A stretch of 64,000 nt of DNA from an uncultured Clostridia bacterium (GCA_947624445.1 CANQKF010000001.1:1-64000); one strand, 5' to 3'; counted from the first letter of the stretch, positions 18,701 through 28,667 are shown. A program made the numbers and translations. The notes: generated from the sequence alone by a model not told the origin.

Positions 18701-20715
18701 GCGAGAGCCGCTTTCGTATCGTTTATATCTTGGATTGCCTGTTGATAATTTTGACGAAGCCCTTTGAAAACTCCATCGTGTTGGGTTTTGAACTCTTTCA
18801 GCTTCGTAATCCATTCGGTTATTCCTAAGACAATACGCTTCCCGAGGGTTAGTACAACCATGCTAAACGCCACGATGATCGCCTCATTCGTGGGGAACCA
18901 GCTTCCAATCCAGTTCAATACGGCCATAAGCCCATTCAGCACTCGAATAACGACTTTGACAAGGTCGCTCTTAAGCACATTTGCGGAAAAGCTTTCGAAC
19001 GTGGCATTAAGCTGTTGCATCCGCCCCTCGACGGAGTCTATGTATGTTCCCTGCGCTTCCATCAGCGAGCCAATGCCATCACTTTCTTCTGCGACAACAT
19101 CCCTCGCTTCCTGCCAGTTGCTCATTATGCTGTAGAAAGCGTTCTGCTGCCTTGTGCCAGCAAGTGCTTCAACGATTGCTGCCTGGTCAGTATCTTTCAG
19201 ATCGTCCCACTTTTGTGCCAAGTCATTGAGTATGTCGTATGTAGAACGCAGTTCGCCATTTGCCTTAGCGATAGCTATGCCAAACCCGCCCATTAAGGCT
19301 TCAAGCTTCGCCGTTGACATGACTTCTCCCGCGTTTTCGCCAAGTTCCTCAAGTTCAGCATAACTTCTCGAAATACGGGCTGCTACTGTCCTTACGGCGG
19401 TCGAAGCCTTGCTTACATTCTGCAAGCTCGCGTTAGCAGCTGTTAAGATGCCAATCGCTTCTTGCAGGGAGTTGCCATTTGCCGCGAGCGCGCTACCGGC
19501 GTTGTTAATAGCCTCGCCGATTTCTGCCTGTGAAATCGGGAAATTGTTACCAACATAGATGAGTTGGTCGAGAACGTTCTCAAGCCCATCCGCACCAATA
19601 TTGAACGCCTTGATTAAGCCAGTAATGTTCGTCGTTGCCTCATCGACGTTCACGCCGGAGATGTTAGCGTACATCGTCGTCTTTTCAGCGAGGACCTGCG
19701 CATCGGCAAGAGAATACCCGAGTCGAGCATACACGGTCGTCGAGTCGATAAGGTCTGAAACACTTGCGCCTATTCTCCTCGCCGCTCTCGTGATGTTGTC
19801 TGCCGCCTTATCGATTTGGTCTGATGTGGCCTGCGTGACGATCTTCAACTCCGTCATGGATTTGTTGATGTCGGCAACGTTCTGATAGACTTGACGCAAT
19901 GCGCGAACAAGTTGAAGTATAATGATCTGCGCAATGCGCTGGACAAGGCGGGCGCTGAATGCCTCGCGGATTTTGTTCCCGACAGTATCTGTCTGGGCGC
20001 CTATTCGTTTCAGCGCTTCTTCCGTCTGAAGAAACTGTGTATTGAGCCTATTTAAGTCTGTTTTCGAGATGCCGTCGGGGTTCGCAAGCGCCTCCCTAAC
20101 TCTTGTGTTATAGTCGTCTACAAGCCTAAGCGCTTCGGTGCTTCTCGCGATAATTTTGTCGAACCCGTTATCCGTATAAAGCGACTGCGCCTTAAGCCCA
20201 ATCTTCGAAAGTTCGGTAATGGACGCCATTTTCGGCGCGGCTTGCGCTTCGCTTGCACTTCTAAGAACCTTATCAAGCTCATAGGCTCCTTGCAACTGCT
20301 GCTTGATTTCTTCTGTGCGAGCCGAGTCGAGCGCACCAATTTTTTGCATTTCTCGGATTTGCTCTTCAATCGAGTTCAGAAGCTCTTGTTGCTGCATTTT
20401 GAGCAGCTGACCACGCACGGTCGCCTGCTCCCCCGTCGCCGTAACGGGCATTTTGTTAAGCTGTTCCTGTGCTTTATAATAAGTTTTCAGCTTTTCTATG
20501 AGCGCATCATACGCATCCTTCTGCGCCTCAACGCCGCGGGTAATGGCACCATTTCCATCCTTCGCGGCTTTAACGTTGACTTTTACGGTAAGGTCAATTT
20601 GATTTGCAATGGCATCAAGTTCTCTTTTGATTCTGGCGCCAGAATCGCCATTGATGTCAGTTCCGCCCTTGACACCAAACGATATGCCAATTACGTTGTT
20701 GCTTTCGTCTGCCAT
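15748..20715 (-). CDS. Tail tape measure protein
   Basis: 1655 aa, long coiled coils, internal hydrophobic segments, TMP family-like MTELKIVTQATSDQIDKAADNITRAARRIG. Confidence 0.95.
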   Translation of the reverse strand: MADESNNVIGISFGVKGGTDINGDSGARIKRELDAIANQIDLTVKVNVKAAKDGNGAITRGVEAQKDAYDALIEKLKTYYKAQEQLNKMPVTATGEQATVRGQLLKMQQQELLNSIEEQIREMQKIGALDSARTEEIKQQLQGAYELDKVLRSASEAQAAPKMASITELSKIGLKAQSLYTDNGFDKIIARSTEALRLVDDYNTRVREALANPDGISKTDLNRLNTQFLQTEEALKRIGAQTDTVGNKIREAFSARLVQRIAQIIILQLVRALRQVYQNVADINKSMTELKIVTQATSDQIDKAADNITRAARRIGASVSDLIDSTTVYARLGYSLADAQVLAEKTTMYANISGVNVDEATTNITGLIKAFNIGADGLENVLDQLIYVGNNFPISQAEIGEAINNAGSALAANGNSLQEAIGILTAANASLQNVSKASTAVRTVAARISRSYAELEELGENAGEVMSTAKLEALMGGFGIAIAKANGELRSTYDILNDLAQKWDDLKDTDQAAIVEALAGTRQQNAFYSIMSNWQEARDVVAEESDGIGSLMEAQGTYIDSVEGRMQQLNATFESFSANVLKSDLVKVVIRVLNGLMAVLNWIGSWFPTNEAIIVAFSMVVLTLGKRIVLGITEWITKLKEFKTQHDGVFKGLRQNYQQAIQDINDTKAALASLNNIDPDSTLGQALSTTGLRTEDLSTMYAQSNKQAAVMVDNLKATYDLTDDGAKAMAQWAAQNDQLTLKLNAATAAQARYMQAIVAGVMTAAGIIMSIANSTSNDIVKLCAGIVVAIGAIVTAVIIGIKQMDLAMKTNIIFAAISLAFSAIMMIVEACKALVPSFDNLKEKAKEAKDAWQEAKDELTEVTDKIKEVQEAIDELNAKGGLTLTEQQDLDRLNAELELLREEQAVAQEQETTAQRDAMNAAEKALDKWKSQNTIRDDRGEVIQTFDSRIADALKDYRNSGDREWAIETIRQYQDLLSGFEYGMNEKLDSYFNDYYKLLDMYTASTDSAVSAWAGIISRTQNKDAVKALRDFANTFTDTSKITGNSLKDLAAQNEDVKDLFDYLTTVGMWDGENWDNLTGLVGELRTKLKELSSVSIVDDIEAITDKFDALSDALKDVSDNGIVSLGTLQTLMDKYPSLLSTYFSRDLDGYKLQENYSGASNFDILQEMAVTSLKEYQIALEKAQETFRGLTQEDDDYETALKNLAIAQDNLNMKEIEWASILREAKIDEETDRLEALRDQLENQLDVYKELIDIRKDLLETYKDELDYQKELAKKQKDVADLQTQLAVARLDRSASGQARARELESQLQEAQEELDEYTLERAIEDITSALDNEYSEYEAFITAETEKISAQIENIAQTLKDILSGVEGLTNTRFTGEEMYNLYSELKQKEEAGMAVSGDAKEFMNRVSGGDYSGADQYYSAAKTASDAYEAPKAPTPELSEDEKKAQEMTKIKGAWGRGISRNSEGDNGEVVLNGTTYHVESDGDDSSLYKAAYDINGYGDRDIFFYKDNLYGCLDGTIVRLREQDGWGRFWNGVGNNNGWEALKRATGMYHSGGFVGDLSELRSNEEFAKLLKGEFVTTPSQMDRFMRKTLPAMVSGGTGSATINNNSPLIEIRCGAIDEDTLPRFKDIVNAAVKKVGENMESALHRSGFKK

Positions 20716-20733
20716 AACCCCTCCTTTTAATTA

Positions 20734-21321
20734 TTAGCTTGGATTCTCGGAATCCTCTTTATATTTTCCAAGCAGCTCCGCGGTTGCGGTGCCATCCGCA
20801 CCATGCAACGCGTTGAACTCATCGACAGCGCGAATTAAGAAATCGCTACCCGCTCTGTCTTTTCTGCTTTTGATGCGCTTCGCAGAGCTACTGTTTTTCC
20901 ATACCCCATATACATAATTTTTTGCGTGATAGCCCTTCGCAAAGAGTAGCACGATATTGGCAAGCCCATTTTCGTACTCACCGTTTGCACCAGTATAAAG
21001 GGAGTCGCGGTGGAGTGAGCCGTTTCGGAATGAGACCGTAAGGCTCCAGTTCCCCTCCTTGTCCTTCTTTGGGCGACCAACGACTATATCGTCAAACGAG
21101 ATAGACTTTATCAAAGGGTTTACGTGCGCAAATAATATAGACTTCATCTCTTCGCCATACCTTGTAAGCTCCTCAATCGTCACGTGCTTTTCTCCAGCTT
21201 TCGGCGCAGTAATACGTTCTCCCTTTGGGATGTCAACCCCTTGTCTTTTCAACTCTTCTCTGCCGGCTCTGCTGTTCGCATAGCGTTCAAGAAGCTTCAT
21301 GATGTATTCTTCGGTTAACAT
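20734..21321 (-). CDS. Hypothetical virion-module protein (195 aa)
   Basis: ORF upstream of tape measure. Confidence 0.6.
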   Translation of the reverse strand: MLTEEYIMKLLERYANSRAGREELKRQGVDIPKGERITAPKAGEKHVTIEELTRYGEEMKSILFAHVNPLIKSISFDDIVVGRPKKDKEGNWSLTVSFRNGSLHRDSLYTGANGEYENGLANIVLLFAKGYHAKNYVYGVWKNSSSAKRIKSRKDRAGSDFLIRAVDEFNALHGADGTATAELLGKYKEDSENPS

Positions 21322-21395
21322 GATACATCCCCCTGTTGTGTAATCATAGAAACAGAGCTGGGCAAGACCGCCCAGCTCCGTCTATGCAGAACTCT

Positions 21396-21719
21396 TTATC
21401 GGATAACATTCCAAGTGTCTTTGACCTCTTTCCAGATTTTATCGACAAAGGAGTTACCCTGAAGATATTTATATTGGTTGTATAGCCGTTCCATGTTTTC
21501 GTACTCGTAGATATCGATGGTTTTTGTATCGCGGTGTTCGTAGTAGATGGATGTAATTCTATCTCTCAGCAAACACTTGTCTGTTTCGTGCGAATTTTCA
21601 CGATCCTCGCGCCGCCCCATCAGCCACTTCCGGAACGGCTTACACAGCGTTGTAAGAAGGACAAACAGGGCGCTCGGTATCCCGATGATAAGATTTATGA
21701 CTTGTAGCGCATAAAGCAT
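21396..21719 (-). CDS. Small membrane protein (107 aa)
   Basis: N-terminal TM helix (VINLIIGIPSALFVLLTTL). Confidence 0.55.
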   Translation of the reverse strand: MLYALQVINLIIGIPSALFVLLTTLCKPFRKWLMGRREDRENSHETDKCLLRDRITSIYYEHRDTKTIDIYEYENMERLYNQYKYLQGNSFVDKIWKEVKDTWNVIR

Positions 21720-21775
21720 TGTGTCTCCTTCGATATGCCGAGCGGCACATCCAATGTTTTCTCGCCTTTTACTCC

Positions 21776-22348
21776 TTATTTTTTAATGAACGCCTTCATG
21801 AGGTCGCTCGACAGTATACTGCCGACGCCGCCCTTGATGCTGTCCATAATTTTTGCGATGTCTTCTTGTGGAATCCTATCCTCGAACTTTTGAAGGGCAT
21901 CCGAAAGCTTGCGGACAATCGCATTGAAATCCGCTTTGTTTTCGAGATAGTTGCAATGCGCCTCGATGCGCTTGTCAACCTCGTCGAAAATCTTTCCGAG
22001 TTCCTCTCCGAGGATTGCGGCGACATCGTCGTAGATTGGTGTATAGTTCAAGAGAAACCATGCCTCATCTACCGTGTCGGGGATTTCGAGATCTGTAAAG
22101 TATTTGATTGTCGCATAGCGCTTCGCGAGGTCGATATAGCACGGGACAAATGACGCGATGTTGTCCGCATCGCCCATGAAGACATCGTTGAAGATTTCCT
22201 TCTCCATTTTAATTCTCTCGCTGAGCGGCAAAACGGGGTAAACCTTTACCGAAAACTCCCCTTCTCCTTCGCCGTACCTTAGCTCCTGCATTTTTGGAGC
22301 CTCACGCTCAACAAATTCCTTAAGCAAATTCTTCTTATTTTCGTCCAT
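21776..22348 (-). CDS. Tail assembly chaperone-like protein
   Basis: 190 aa; position between major tail protein and tape measure. Confidence 0.5.
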   Translation of the reverse strand: MDENKKNLLKEFVEREAPKMQELRYGEGEGEFSVKVYPVLPLSERIKMEKEIFNDVFMGDADNIASFVPCYIDLAKRYATIKYFTDLEIPDTVDEAWFLLNYTPIYDDVAAILGEELGKIFDEVDKRIEAHCNYLENKADFNAIVRKLSDALQKFEDRIPQEDIAKIMDSIKGGVGSILSSDLMKAFIKK

Positions 22349-22814
22349 CCTTGTTCTCCTTTAATCTCCTTAATTTCTTTCTCTCCCTTCTGCCCTGGAG
22401 AATGTTCTCATATGTTGTCCAACCGCCATCGGCAACACAGTACCCAATCCAGACATACTCGATACTCGGGAACAGATACCAAAACATTTTCCGTTTAAGA
22501 AGGGCGACCGCATCTGGACATCCCTTGATGTCGATTACACGCTCTTTCCCATACTTGTCAACGGTATAGAAGTCCGCCTTATAGGTTATGGCTTGAACAC
22601 TTTTGCCGCCGTGCTTAAATGCGGGCTGCAGAGTATAGGATTTCTGCCGCTCGCAATGCGTTATCTCGCCGCTCGCGAGTTGTGGGGTGATTACATCCCG
22701 ATAGTACCTCATTTCCATGGCGCTGTCGAAGACAATACCGTCGAAAGTCCTGTCGGAACAATCACCCCTTCCCACGTTATATTTTGACCGGTTACTGGGT
22801 TTGCTTTTATTCAT
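22335..22814 (-). CDS. DUF1064-like endonuclease
   Basis: SNRSKYNVGRGDCSDRTFDGIVFDSAMEMRYYRD...YKADFYTVDKYGKERVIDIKG: conserved restriction-endonuclease-like core. Confidence 0.75.
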   Translation of the reverse strand: MNKSKPSNRSKYNVGRGDCSDRTFDGIVFDSAMEMRYYRDVITPQLASGEITHCERQKSYTLQPAFKHGGKSVQAITYKADFYTVDKYGKERVIDIKGCPDAVALLKRKMFWYLFPSIEYVWIGYCVADGGWTTYENILQGRRERKKLRRLKENKDGRK

Positions 22815-22878
22815 ATTGTAGAAAAATAGCCGCGACTGTTATGCCGCGGCTACTGTATTCGGCCATGAGAGACGAGGC

Positions 22879-23634
22879 TTAGCCGCCCGCCACGATCTCA
22901 AATTCAACGGCCTGTTCGCCCGTGTAGTTGCTGCCCTCTTTGCCTTTGATTGTTGCCTTGCCCGTTCCAGCGCCCGTGTTGGAGCTATACTCGACGGTAT
23001 AGTCGACGTTCTTCTTGAGCGCAACACCGTTATACGTAACGGTGAGTTCGGGAGTGACGGGCGCATCCGTGTACGTCTGCTGCTCGATAGGAGCGATGAC
23101 GGCGTAGGCAAGGTCGCCTGCGTCGTGACGCTCGATGTCGAGGAAGTTGCCGTCCGCGTCCGTTGCGAGTTCGAACTCGATTTCGAGGCTGATGGGATCG
23201 CCAGAGCCGTTGTACGTTGCGTTGTAGTTGGGCTTGACAAGGCACTTATACGCTGTGATGTGTTCCTCGTATGTGGTACCTTCCTCATCCTGCCACACAG
23301 TATCGCCCTCGATCTTGTAGTACTTGAGCGCCACGCGGATGTCGTCCTTGAACTTCGCGACGCCGCCCTCGTCGGTGAGCTTGCCGCCCGAGATGAGGTG
23401 CATGAGCCGCATATCTGTGACCTGAGTCGAGATCGAAAGTGTCCCTTCGCGAGGGTCTTTGAAGCCGATCATCTTCCCATGCGCCTGCCCGCCGGTCGCC
23501 CATGTGATTTCGCCGGTCACTTCGATAGAGACTTCGTTGACGAAGTCAATGACCGCCGTATCGGTCTCGTCCTTGATGTTCGTGAACTTGAGGTTCAGAC
23601 CGTACCGGTTTGCCATTTTGGTAGTATTCTTCAT
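22879..23634 (-). CDS. Major tail tube protein with C-terminal Ig-like domain
   Basis: 251 aa; C-term VTYNGVALKKNVDYTVEYSSNTGAGTGKATIKGKEGSNYTGEQAVEFEI is Ig-like. Confidence 0.75.
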   Translation of the reverse strand: MKNTTKMANRYGLNLKFTNIKDETDTAVIDFVNEVSIEVTGEITWATGGQAHGKMIGFKDPREGTLSISTQVTDMRLMHLISGGKLTDEGGVAKFKDDIRVALKYYKIEGDTVWQDEEGTTYEEHITAYKCLVKPNYNATYNGSGDPISLEIEFELATDADGNFLDIERHDAGDLAYAVIAPIEQQTYTDAPVTPELTVTYNGVALKKNVDYTVEYSSNTGAGTGKATIKGKEGSNYTGEQAVEFEIVAGG

Positions 23635-23646
23635 GACATTTTCTCC

Positions 23647-24411
23647 TTATAGATTTGTTATTGGTTTCAACCATCCCTGTATGTCAAAGTCCTTCCCGCC
23701 GTGAGTCGAGTAGGCGCGTTCGCCTATGCCAATGGCTCTCAAATACCCGTATTGGAAGAATTGGTCATATAACTGAAAAATGGTTAAATTGTATATATTC
23801 AGCAGGTTGTATCCAGTCCCGCCACATGATAGTTTGGAAATGATGTTACCGAGGTCCATTCTCCTGTCGGTTGCAGTCTTTTTCGCCTGAGCCTTCAAAC
23901 ACTCCTGCGCCTTCTCCCACAGCGCCTTTGACGCCGCAGAAGAGTGCCGTGTCGGCTTAGCCGACTTCCCGACATTGATGTAGTTGACTTGCAGCATCAT
24001 GTCTCGCACGTCATCGAAATTGTCGCGGTCAATACAACCCACCGCGCCGTCACTTGTCTTCGCCTTCGCGATGAACACACGCCTCTTCCCGTCCCAAACA
24101 AGCTCCTCATCCATAAAAAAAGCCATTGCTTCTTGCAATAGCTTTCTCGGCGCATCCAAAACCGTCAACACGTCAAATGAATTTAGTTTCTCGTTGTTGC
24201 TGAGAGCCTTTAGTGAGCGACCGCTCACGGTCCTCATGAACTTGATAAGGTCATTTTTGTCCCACGATAGGATGTTTAGGTAGAGATAGTAGCCAGTGGT
24301 GCCGATTCCCTTTGTTGGCTTAAGCTCGTATAGAAACGGTGAGCGAATATGTCCAATCCCGCCGACGGGGATAGAATCTCCGCTCAGCAGGTCTTCGTAG
24401 GTGAATTTCAC
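23647..24411 (-). CDS. Hypothetical tail/connector-module protein (254 aa)
   Basis: ORF in structural operon. Confidence 0.6.
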   Translation of the reverse strand: MKFTYEDLLSGDSIPVGGIGHIRSPFLYELKPTKGIGTTGYYLYLNILSWDKNDLIKFMRTVSGRSLKALSNNEKLNSFDVLTVLDAPRKLLQEAMAFFMDEELVWDGKRRVFIAKAKTSDGAVGCIDRDNFDDVRDMMLQVNYINVGKSAKPTRHSSAASKALWEKAQECLKAQAKKTATDRRMDLGNIISKLSCGGTGYNLLNIYNLTIFQLYDQFFQYGYLRAIGIGERAYSTHGGKDFDIQGWLKPITNL

Positions 24412-24914
24412 TCGTTGATCTCCACAAGGTTGAAGTCGGGGACTTCATATGTGATTTCTCTTACCGCGAAGCCATTGATCGGCGACAACGTTCTCACGGA
24501 TTGCAGCTTGAGTATTCCGATGCCCATGAACATAGAGCCATTCAAAACCTTATCGATGTACCGCACGAGATTGTCTCGACGGTTTCCAATGACGCCCTTG
24601 AACGTCGGCTTATCGAGCTTCATGTAGTTCTTGTGGCACGCTATTGTGACGTACAACTTCATCCCCTTGATGGCTTTGTTCTCCACGCGGTCAACCTCTG
24701 CCTCAACCCACACGTAGGCGCCAACCGTCTGCGTTGTCTCGTCGATGTATTGATAGTCCTTGATGAAGTTGTCAAGCACATTGTCGAAGTCGTCCTCGGA
24801 AACGGTATCAAACGCCTTGTTGACGAGTAATCCAGCACACTCCTTGCTCTGCGCGATACGAAGCATGACCTTCGACGGATATTCCACGATTTGGTCCAAG
24901 TACGTCTTCGCCAT
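24408..24914 (-). CDS. Hypothetical tail-completion/connector-module protein (168 aa)
   Basis: ORF in structural operon, overlaps the next start by 4 nt. Confidence 0.6.
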   Translation of the reverse strand: MAKTYLDQIVEYPSKVMLRIAQSKECAGLLVNKAFDTVSEDDFDNVLDNFIKDYQYIDETTQTVGAYVWVEAEVDRVENKAIKGMKLYVTIACHKNYMKLDKPTFKGVIGNRRDNLVRYIDKVLNGSMFMGIGILKLQSVRTLSPINGFAVREITYEVPDFNLVEINE

Positions 24915-24915
24915 A

Positions 24916-25956
24916 TCACATCACCTCCACTTCGAGTTCTCCCGGCGCATAGCTCCCGTCTTGGCTTAAACACCTAAGCGTGAACCTTTCCCCGGACAGG
25001 TTGTCGTCTTCCTTCACGCTCACAAAGCACGTAGACCCGAGGGGTTGGATCGTTATGCCTTGTACGTCTGAAACGACCTCCCAAAGAAGGTTTTCTGGCG
25101 ATGCGATGGTTGTCCCGTCAACGCCGACGACCTTCGCGGAATACGTCCTCCCGCTTCCTATTCGCATGGACGCACGACCATCGATTGTGATTGTGCCGCC
25201 CGTGCTTTCGTCGGGAGTACTTGTCTCCTCTCCCGTCGCCGCACGATAATCGCAGATGAGTTTTTCGAGGTTATCGGCCTCGGGATTGTAGGCGTCATCA
25301 TTGATGCCAAACAGCATCAGATGGCTCCCTTCGCCGAAATTTCTGCTCTTCATGTCAATCCACTTAATCTTTCCGACTTCGAGAATCGGGGCGCCGTTTG
25401 AGTCGTAAATCACCCCGATAGCGAGGCGCTTGTCGATAAACAGCGCACGGCTCTCATCGTCCAAAGAGATGTAGCAACGGAAGCTGTTGTCTGTGACGAG
25501 AATTGGCTTATCGTTTCCGCTCGTGTATGAGCCATCGTCAAGGATGGCATACTTGGATATTTCCTTGAGATTATGGTCTTGGTAGTGGAAAATCTGGTTG
25601 CACATCCATAGAACACCGTATTTCATGCCGTATTCGTCGATATAGAGTTCGACACAAATCCAGTATTCATTGAAGACGTACACCAAGTCTCCGATGTGAA
25701 TGTTCCCATCCGGAGACAGCGTTACCTGACATTTCTTCGTCGATTTGCGCGTCGCGACCATCGGCTGCGGTTCCCCGTTTACGAGAGCATCCGACTGATA
25801 TGCCGACGAAGATTCGAGGTCATCGGTGTAGCTTTGTAGCACAAAGTCCTTCTCCTCGTCCTTGTCGGCGCGCGCCTTACACATCAACCACCAGCGGTAG
25901 TAATCCAAGTCCTTATGCACCATTGTCTTTACCTCCAAAATGCCCGTAGAGGTCAT
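24916..25956 (-). CDS. Structural-module protein with Ig-like C-terminal segment (346 aa)
   Basis: ORF; C-term ASMRIGSGRTYSAKVVGVDGTTIASPENLLWEVVSD... resembles a bacterial Ig-like fold. Confidence 0.55.
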   Translation of the reverse strand: MTSTGILEVKTMVHKDLDYYRWWLMCKARADKDEEKDFVLQSYTDDLESSSAYQSDALVNGEPQPMVATRKSTKKCQVTLSPDGNIHIGDLVYVFNEYWICVELYIDEYGMKYGVLWMCNQIFHYQDHNLKEISKYAILDDGSYTSGNDKPILVTDNSFRCYISLDDESRALFIDKRLAIGVIYDSNGAPILEVGKIKWIDMKSRNFGEGSHLMLFGINDDAYNPEADNLEKLICDYRAATGEETSTPDESTGGTITIDGRASMRIGSGRTYSAKVVGVDGTTIASPENLLWEVVSDVQGITIQPLGSTCFVSVKEDDNLSGERFTLRCLSQDGSYAPGELEVEVM

Positions 25957-26230
25957 CTATGAACCGCGTCGAACCCAAAATAATTTTTCTCCATTTCGGG
26001 AACTCAACGCTGTTCGAGTGTATAAAGTTCATATTATTCAGCGCATAAATGTATAGTTTTTCTTCTGCAAGGGCTGGATATGTCAGCATGGCTCCGCTCA
26101 TGCTTGTGATGAGCGAGTCAAGGTATTCATCGAGGTGGTTGTCGGCGCCAGCGAGTTCGTCCTCCTTCATCGGGAGGAGCCGATATACGTCGCCGCGGAG
26201 ACTGAGCAAAAAACTTTGTAACTGTTTCAT
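25913..26230 (-). CDS. Hypothetical head-tail connector-like protein (105 aa)
   Basis: Short ORF in connector position. Confidence 0.5.
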   Translation of the reverse strand: MKQLQSFLLSLRGDVYRLLPMKEDELAGADNHLDEYLDSLITSMSGAMLTYPALAEEKLYIYALNNMNFIHSNSVEFPKWRKIILGSTRFIDDLYGHFGGKDNGA

Positions 26231-26238
26231 GGCTCACC

Positions 26239-26673
26239 TCACACCTTTAACTTGTCGATTGAGCCGTGCCTGAAGGAATAGGTGTTGATTTTTCCTCTGT
26301 ACTCCTGCTCGAGTGTTTCCCGCAGCCCCCTTGCCTCGTTCAGCAAGTTGCCGGGGGAGTATGATGTGTAGTCCTTGTTATGAATGATGTTTCGCAGTAG
26401 CTGCCTATTGAGAACCTGCGCGCTCAACCAGTAGAAAGCAATCCCAAGTCCAAGAATTTCGATGATCTCATTATCGAGGTCGACATTGAACTGCTTCGCC
26501 TCGAGGTCGTAGTCGCTCAGGTTGACAGCGCACGCTGGTTGAAAATCAACGATAGCGGACATCAGGTACTTTTCCAGAACCTCTTGTTTCAGTTCGATGC
26601 ACGTTGTCAAAAACGTGTGGTCAGTAAACCTGAAAACTGCCCGCCCATACACGTCCTCAAATTTTGTAGGCAT
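26239..26673 (-). CDS. Hypothetical head-module protein (144 aa)
   Basis: ORF in structural operon. Confidence 0.55.
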   Translation of the reverse strand: MPTKFEDVYGRAVFRFTDHTFLTTCIELKQEVLEKYLMSAIVDFQPACAVNLSDYDLEAKQFNVDLDNEIIEILGLGIAFYWLSAQVLNRQLLRNIIHNKDYTSYSPGNLLNEARGLRETLEQEYRGKINTYSFRHGSIDKLKV

Positions 26674-26682
26674 ACTCCCTCC

Positions 26683-27201
26683 TTAATCTTCAAGAAGGTT
26701 GCAGCCGAGAGCCTTTTCGAACGCCTTGATTTTCCGTCTGGAGTCGAGGGTGCCGTTTTCGATGAAGCCTTTGAGGGCAACCGTGAGGTTCTGTTTCGCC
26801 CCTTCGGCAAGCATGGGAACACGCTCTGCAATTTCTGCTTCGCTCCACTCGCATACGGACGTGAACGACGCAGGGTCGATATAGTCCTTGTAGTAGTGGT
26901 CGATGGCGAGATATTTGCAGATTTCTGCCGCGTTCGCCGTACATTCCTCACCATCCGCGCACCCGAGGATGATGAGCCAGTTGTTCCGGAAGTACCCGGG
27001 GCATTGCGCCTTCATGGTCTTCAGGTCCCCGACCGTCATGAACTGAACATCCCCTGCTCCGCTCCACGCGAAAGGCTCCCCGCTACGCGGGTTCTTGAAA
27101 TAGAGTTTCCCGTAGAAACCGCTCCGAACCTTGACGGATACACCGTCATGGAGGGCGACTGTCTTCGGTGTTTTCTTGGTCGTTTTGGTTTCTTCTGTCA
27201 T
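26683..27201 (-). CDS. Hypothetical head-module protein (172 aa)
   Basis: ORF adjacent to major capsid gene. Confidence 0.6.
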   Translation of the reverse strand: MTEETKTTKKTPKTVALHDGVSVKVRSGFYGKLYFKNPRSGEPFAWSGAGDVQFMTVGDLKTMKAQCPGYFRNNWLIILGCADGEECTANAAEICKYLAIDHYYKDYIDPASFTSVCEWSEAEIAERVPMLAEGAKQNLTVALKGFIENGTLDSRRKIKAFEKALGCNLLED

Positions 27202-27275
27202 TCCTTGTTTCTCCTTGTAATTCTTTTACTTAGAACCCCGTAGGCATGTCTGGTGCCTACGGGGCGCAGGTGAAA

Positions 27276-28271
27276 TTAGTCGCTGAACGTGAACACGCCC
27301 ATCTTCGCGGAACACGCAACGGCAACGCCGACCCCCTGCCCGTACACGTATTCCTTCGTGAGGTCGTTGTTGGCATAGGGATCCCCGTCGATGAGAAGGC
27401 CAGTGCCTTCGTTGACCACCTTGACGGGTTTGTCGTTGCCCGCGAGTACGAAGAGCTTCGTGTCGTTCAGGGCGAATGTGGATGTGCCGGCTTTGTGGGT
27501 CTGTCTGAGGCAAATCATATCTGTCCCGTTGAACTTGCCGAAGTACCCGAGATTGTAGAGGTCGCTCTTGGCCTCATCGGACAGGACGGCATTGGGAACC
27601 TTGCGGAGCGCCGCCTTGGTCCCGTAGATGCGGGCGGGCATACCCGTCGCAGCCTCGACGTGGTCGACGAGGGCGAGAAGCGCTTCCTCCGCACCTTCCT
27701 TGTTGGAGGACACGACGTACTCGGAAGAAAGCCCGATGGTGTCGGTCGAAATGGCGTCGAGCGCCTTGTATGCGTCGCTGAGAATTTGCTGCTTGAAGGA
27801 CTTCGCAACGTTCTCAACGAACTTGTTGAAGTCGATCTTACCGGCGAGAAGGCGATTGAGTTCCTCGTACACGCGAACGATCTTGACGGTCGTCTTGACG
27901 GGAACGCTCTGCGTAGCGTCGATGCGCTGACGTCTCACGCCCTTGATACCGGCCGCAGCGTCCGCGACCATGAAAAGCGAGTCGCCCTCGATTTCGAACT
28001 CGGCCTCGTCGCCGTCAGCGATGTTGCGATAGTCGACGAGCGAGAAGATGACGTCAGTATCCTTGAACCCTTCGTCAACGATGGCAGGAATAAGCTCCTC
28101 GATGAGCGAGAAAATCTTGCTGCCGCGATATGCGGTCTTGATGTTGATCTTCGTGGAGCCGCCGTTGGCCTCGACGAGCGCGTTACGGATGGCTTCGGAG
28201 GTCTGACCCTTTGTGTAGTTCTCCATTGCGTTGCCTTTCACGGCATCGAGCATAACCTGTAAAAGTTCCAT
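27276..28271 (-). CDS. Major capsid protein
   Basis: 331 aa; MCP-like composition and position downstream of protease and decoration-like genes. Confidence 0.8.
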   Translation of the reverse strand: MELLQVMLDAVKGNAMENYTKGQTSEAIRNALVEANGGSTKINIKTAYRGSKIFSLIEELIPAIVDEGFKDTDVIFSLVDYRNIADGDEAEFEIEGDSLFMVADAAAGIKGVRRQRIDATQSVPVKTTVKIVRVYEELNRLLAGKIDFNKFVENVAKSFKQQILSDAYKALDAISTDTIGLSSEYVVSSNKEGAEEALLALVDHVEAATGMPARIYGTKAALRKVPNAVLSDEAKSDLYNLGYFGKFNGTDMICLRQTHKAGTSTFALNDTKLFVLAGNDKPVKVVNEGTGLLIDGDPYANNDLTKEYVYGQGVGVAVACSAKMGVFTFSD

Positions 28272-28334
28272 ATTTTTTCTCCTTGAATTTGTTATTTTAG
28301 ACCATAGACAAACGAGATGCCGATTTTCTTCTCG

Positions 28335-28667
28335 TTAGCTCTTAGGGTCGAATGTTGCCTTCGTAAAGGCAAGTTTGATGACTTCTTTCTGATCGACTTC
28401 CACCGAGACGACAGTGTTCTTGTCCTCAAGGCGGAAGATGATATCGGAATCGAAATCGATATTAGTCCTCCCTTCGACAACGGTGCCGTTCTTTTTAAGG
28501 GTCATCTTGCTACCCTTAGCGGAAAGACGGAGCGGGAAGTAGTATCCCGATTGCTCGTCGGGGATGTCGCTGAACCCCGAGAAGTCCTTGACGTAGTGTA
28601 CAGTTCCGAGAACGGTACCATCTTGCAGGATTTTGGTATCCGCGCTTATGAGTTTACTCACAGGCAT
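28335..28667 (-). CDS. Hypothetical head protein (110 aa)
   Basis: ORF in head module. Confidence 0.55.
   Translation of the reverse strand: MPVSKLISADTKILQDGTVLGTVHYVKDFSGFSDIPDEQSGYYFPLRLSAKGSKMTLKKNGTVVEGRTNIDFDSDIIFRLEDKNTVVSVEVDQKEVIKLAFTKATFDPKS

Noticed and set aside
22879-23634. Programmed -1 frameshift in a tail assembly chaperone pair around 21.4-22.3 kb
   Set aside because: The downstream 107-aa ORF has its own start and TM helix, and no convincing slippery heptamer overlap was seen.
27246-28262. 338-aa plus ORF opposite the major capsid gene
   Set aside because: Shadow ORF; minus strand encodes the capsid protein in a continuous structural operon.
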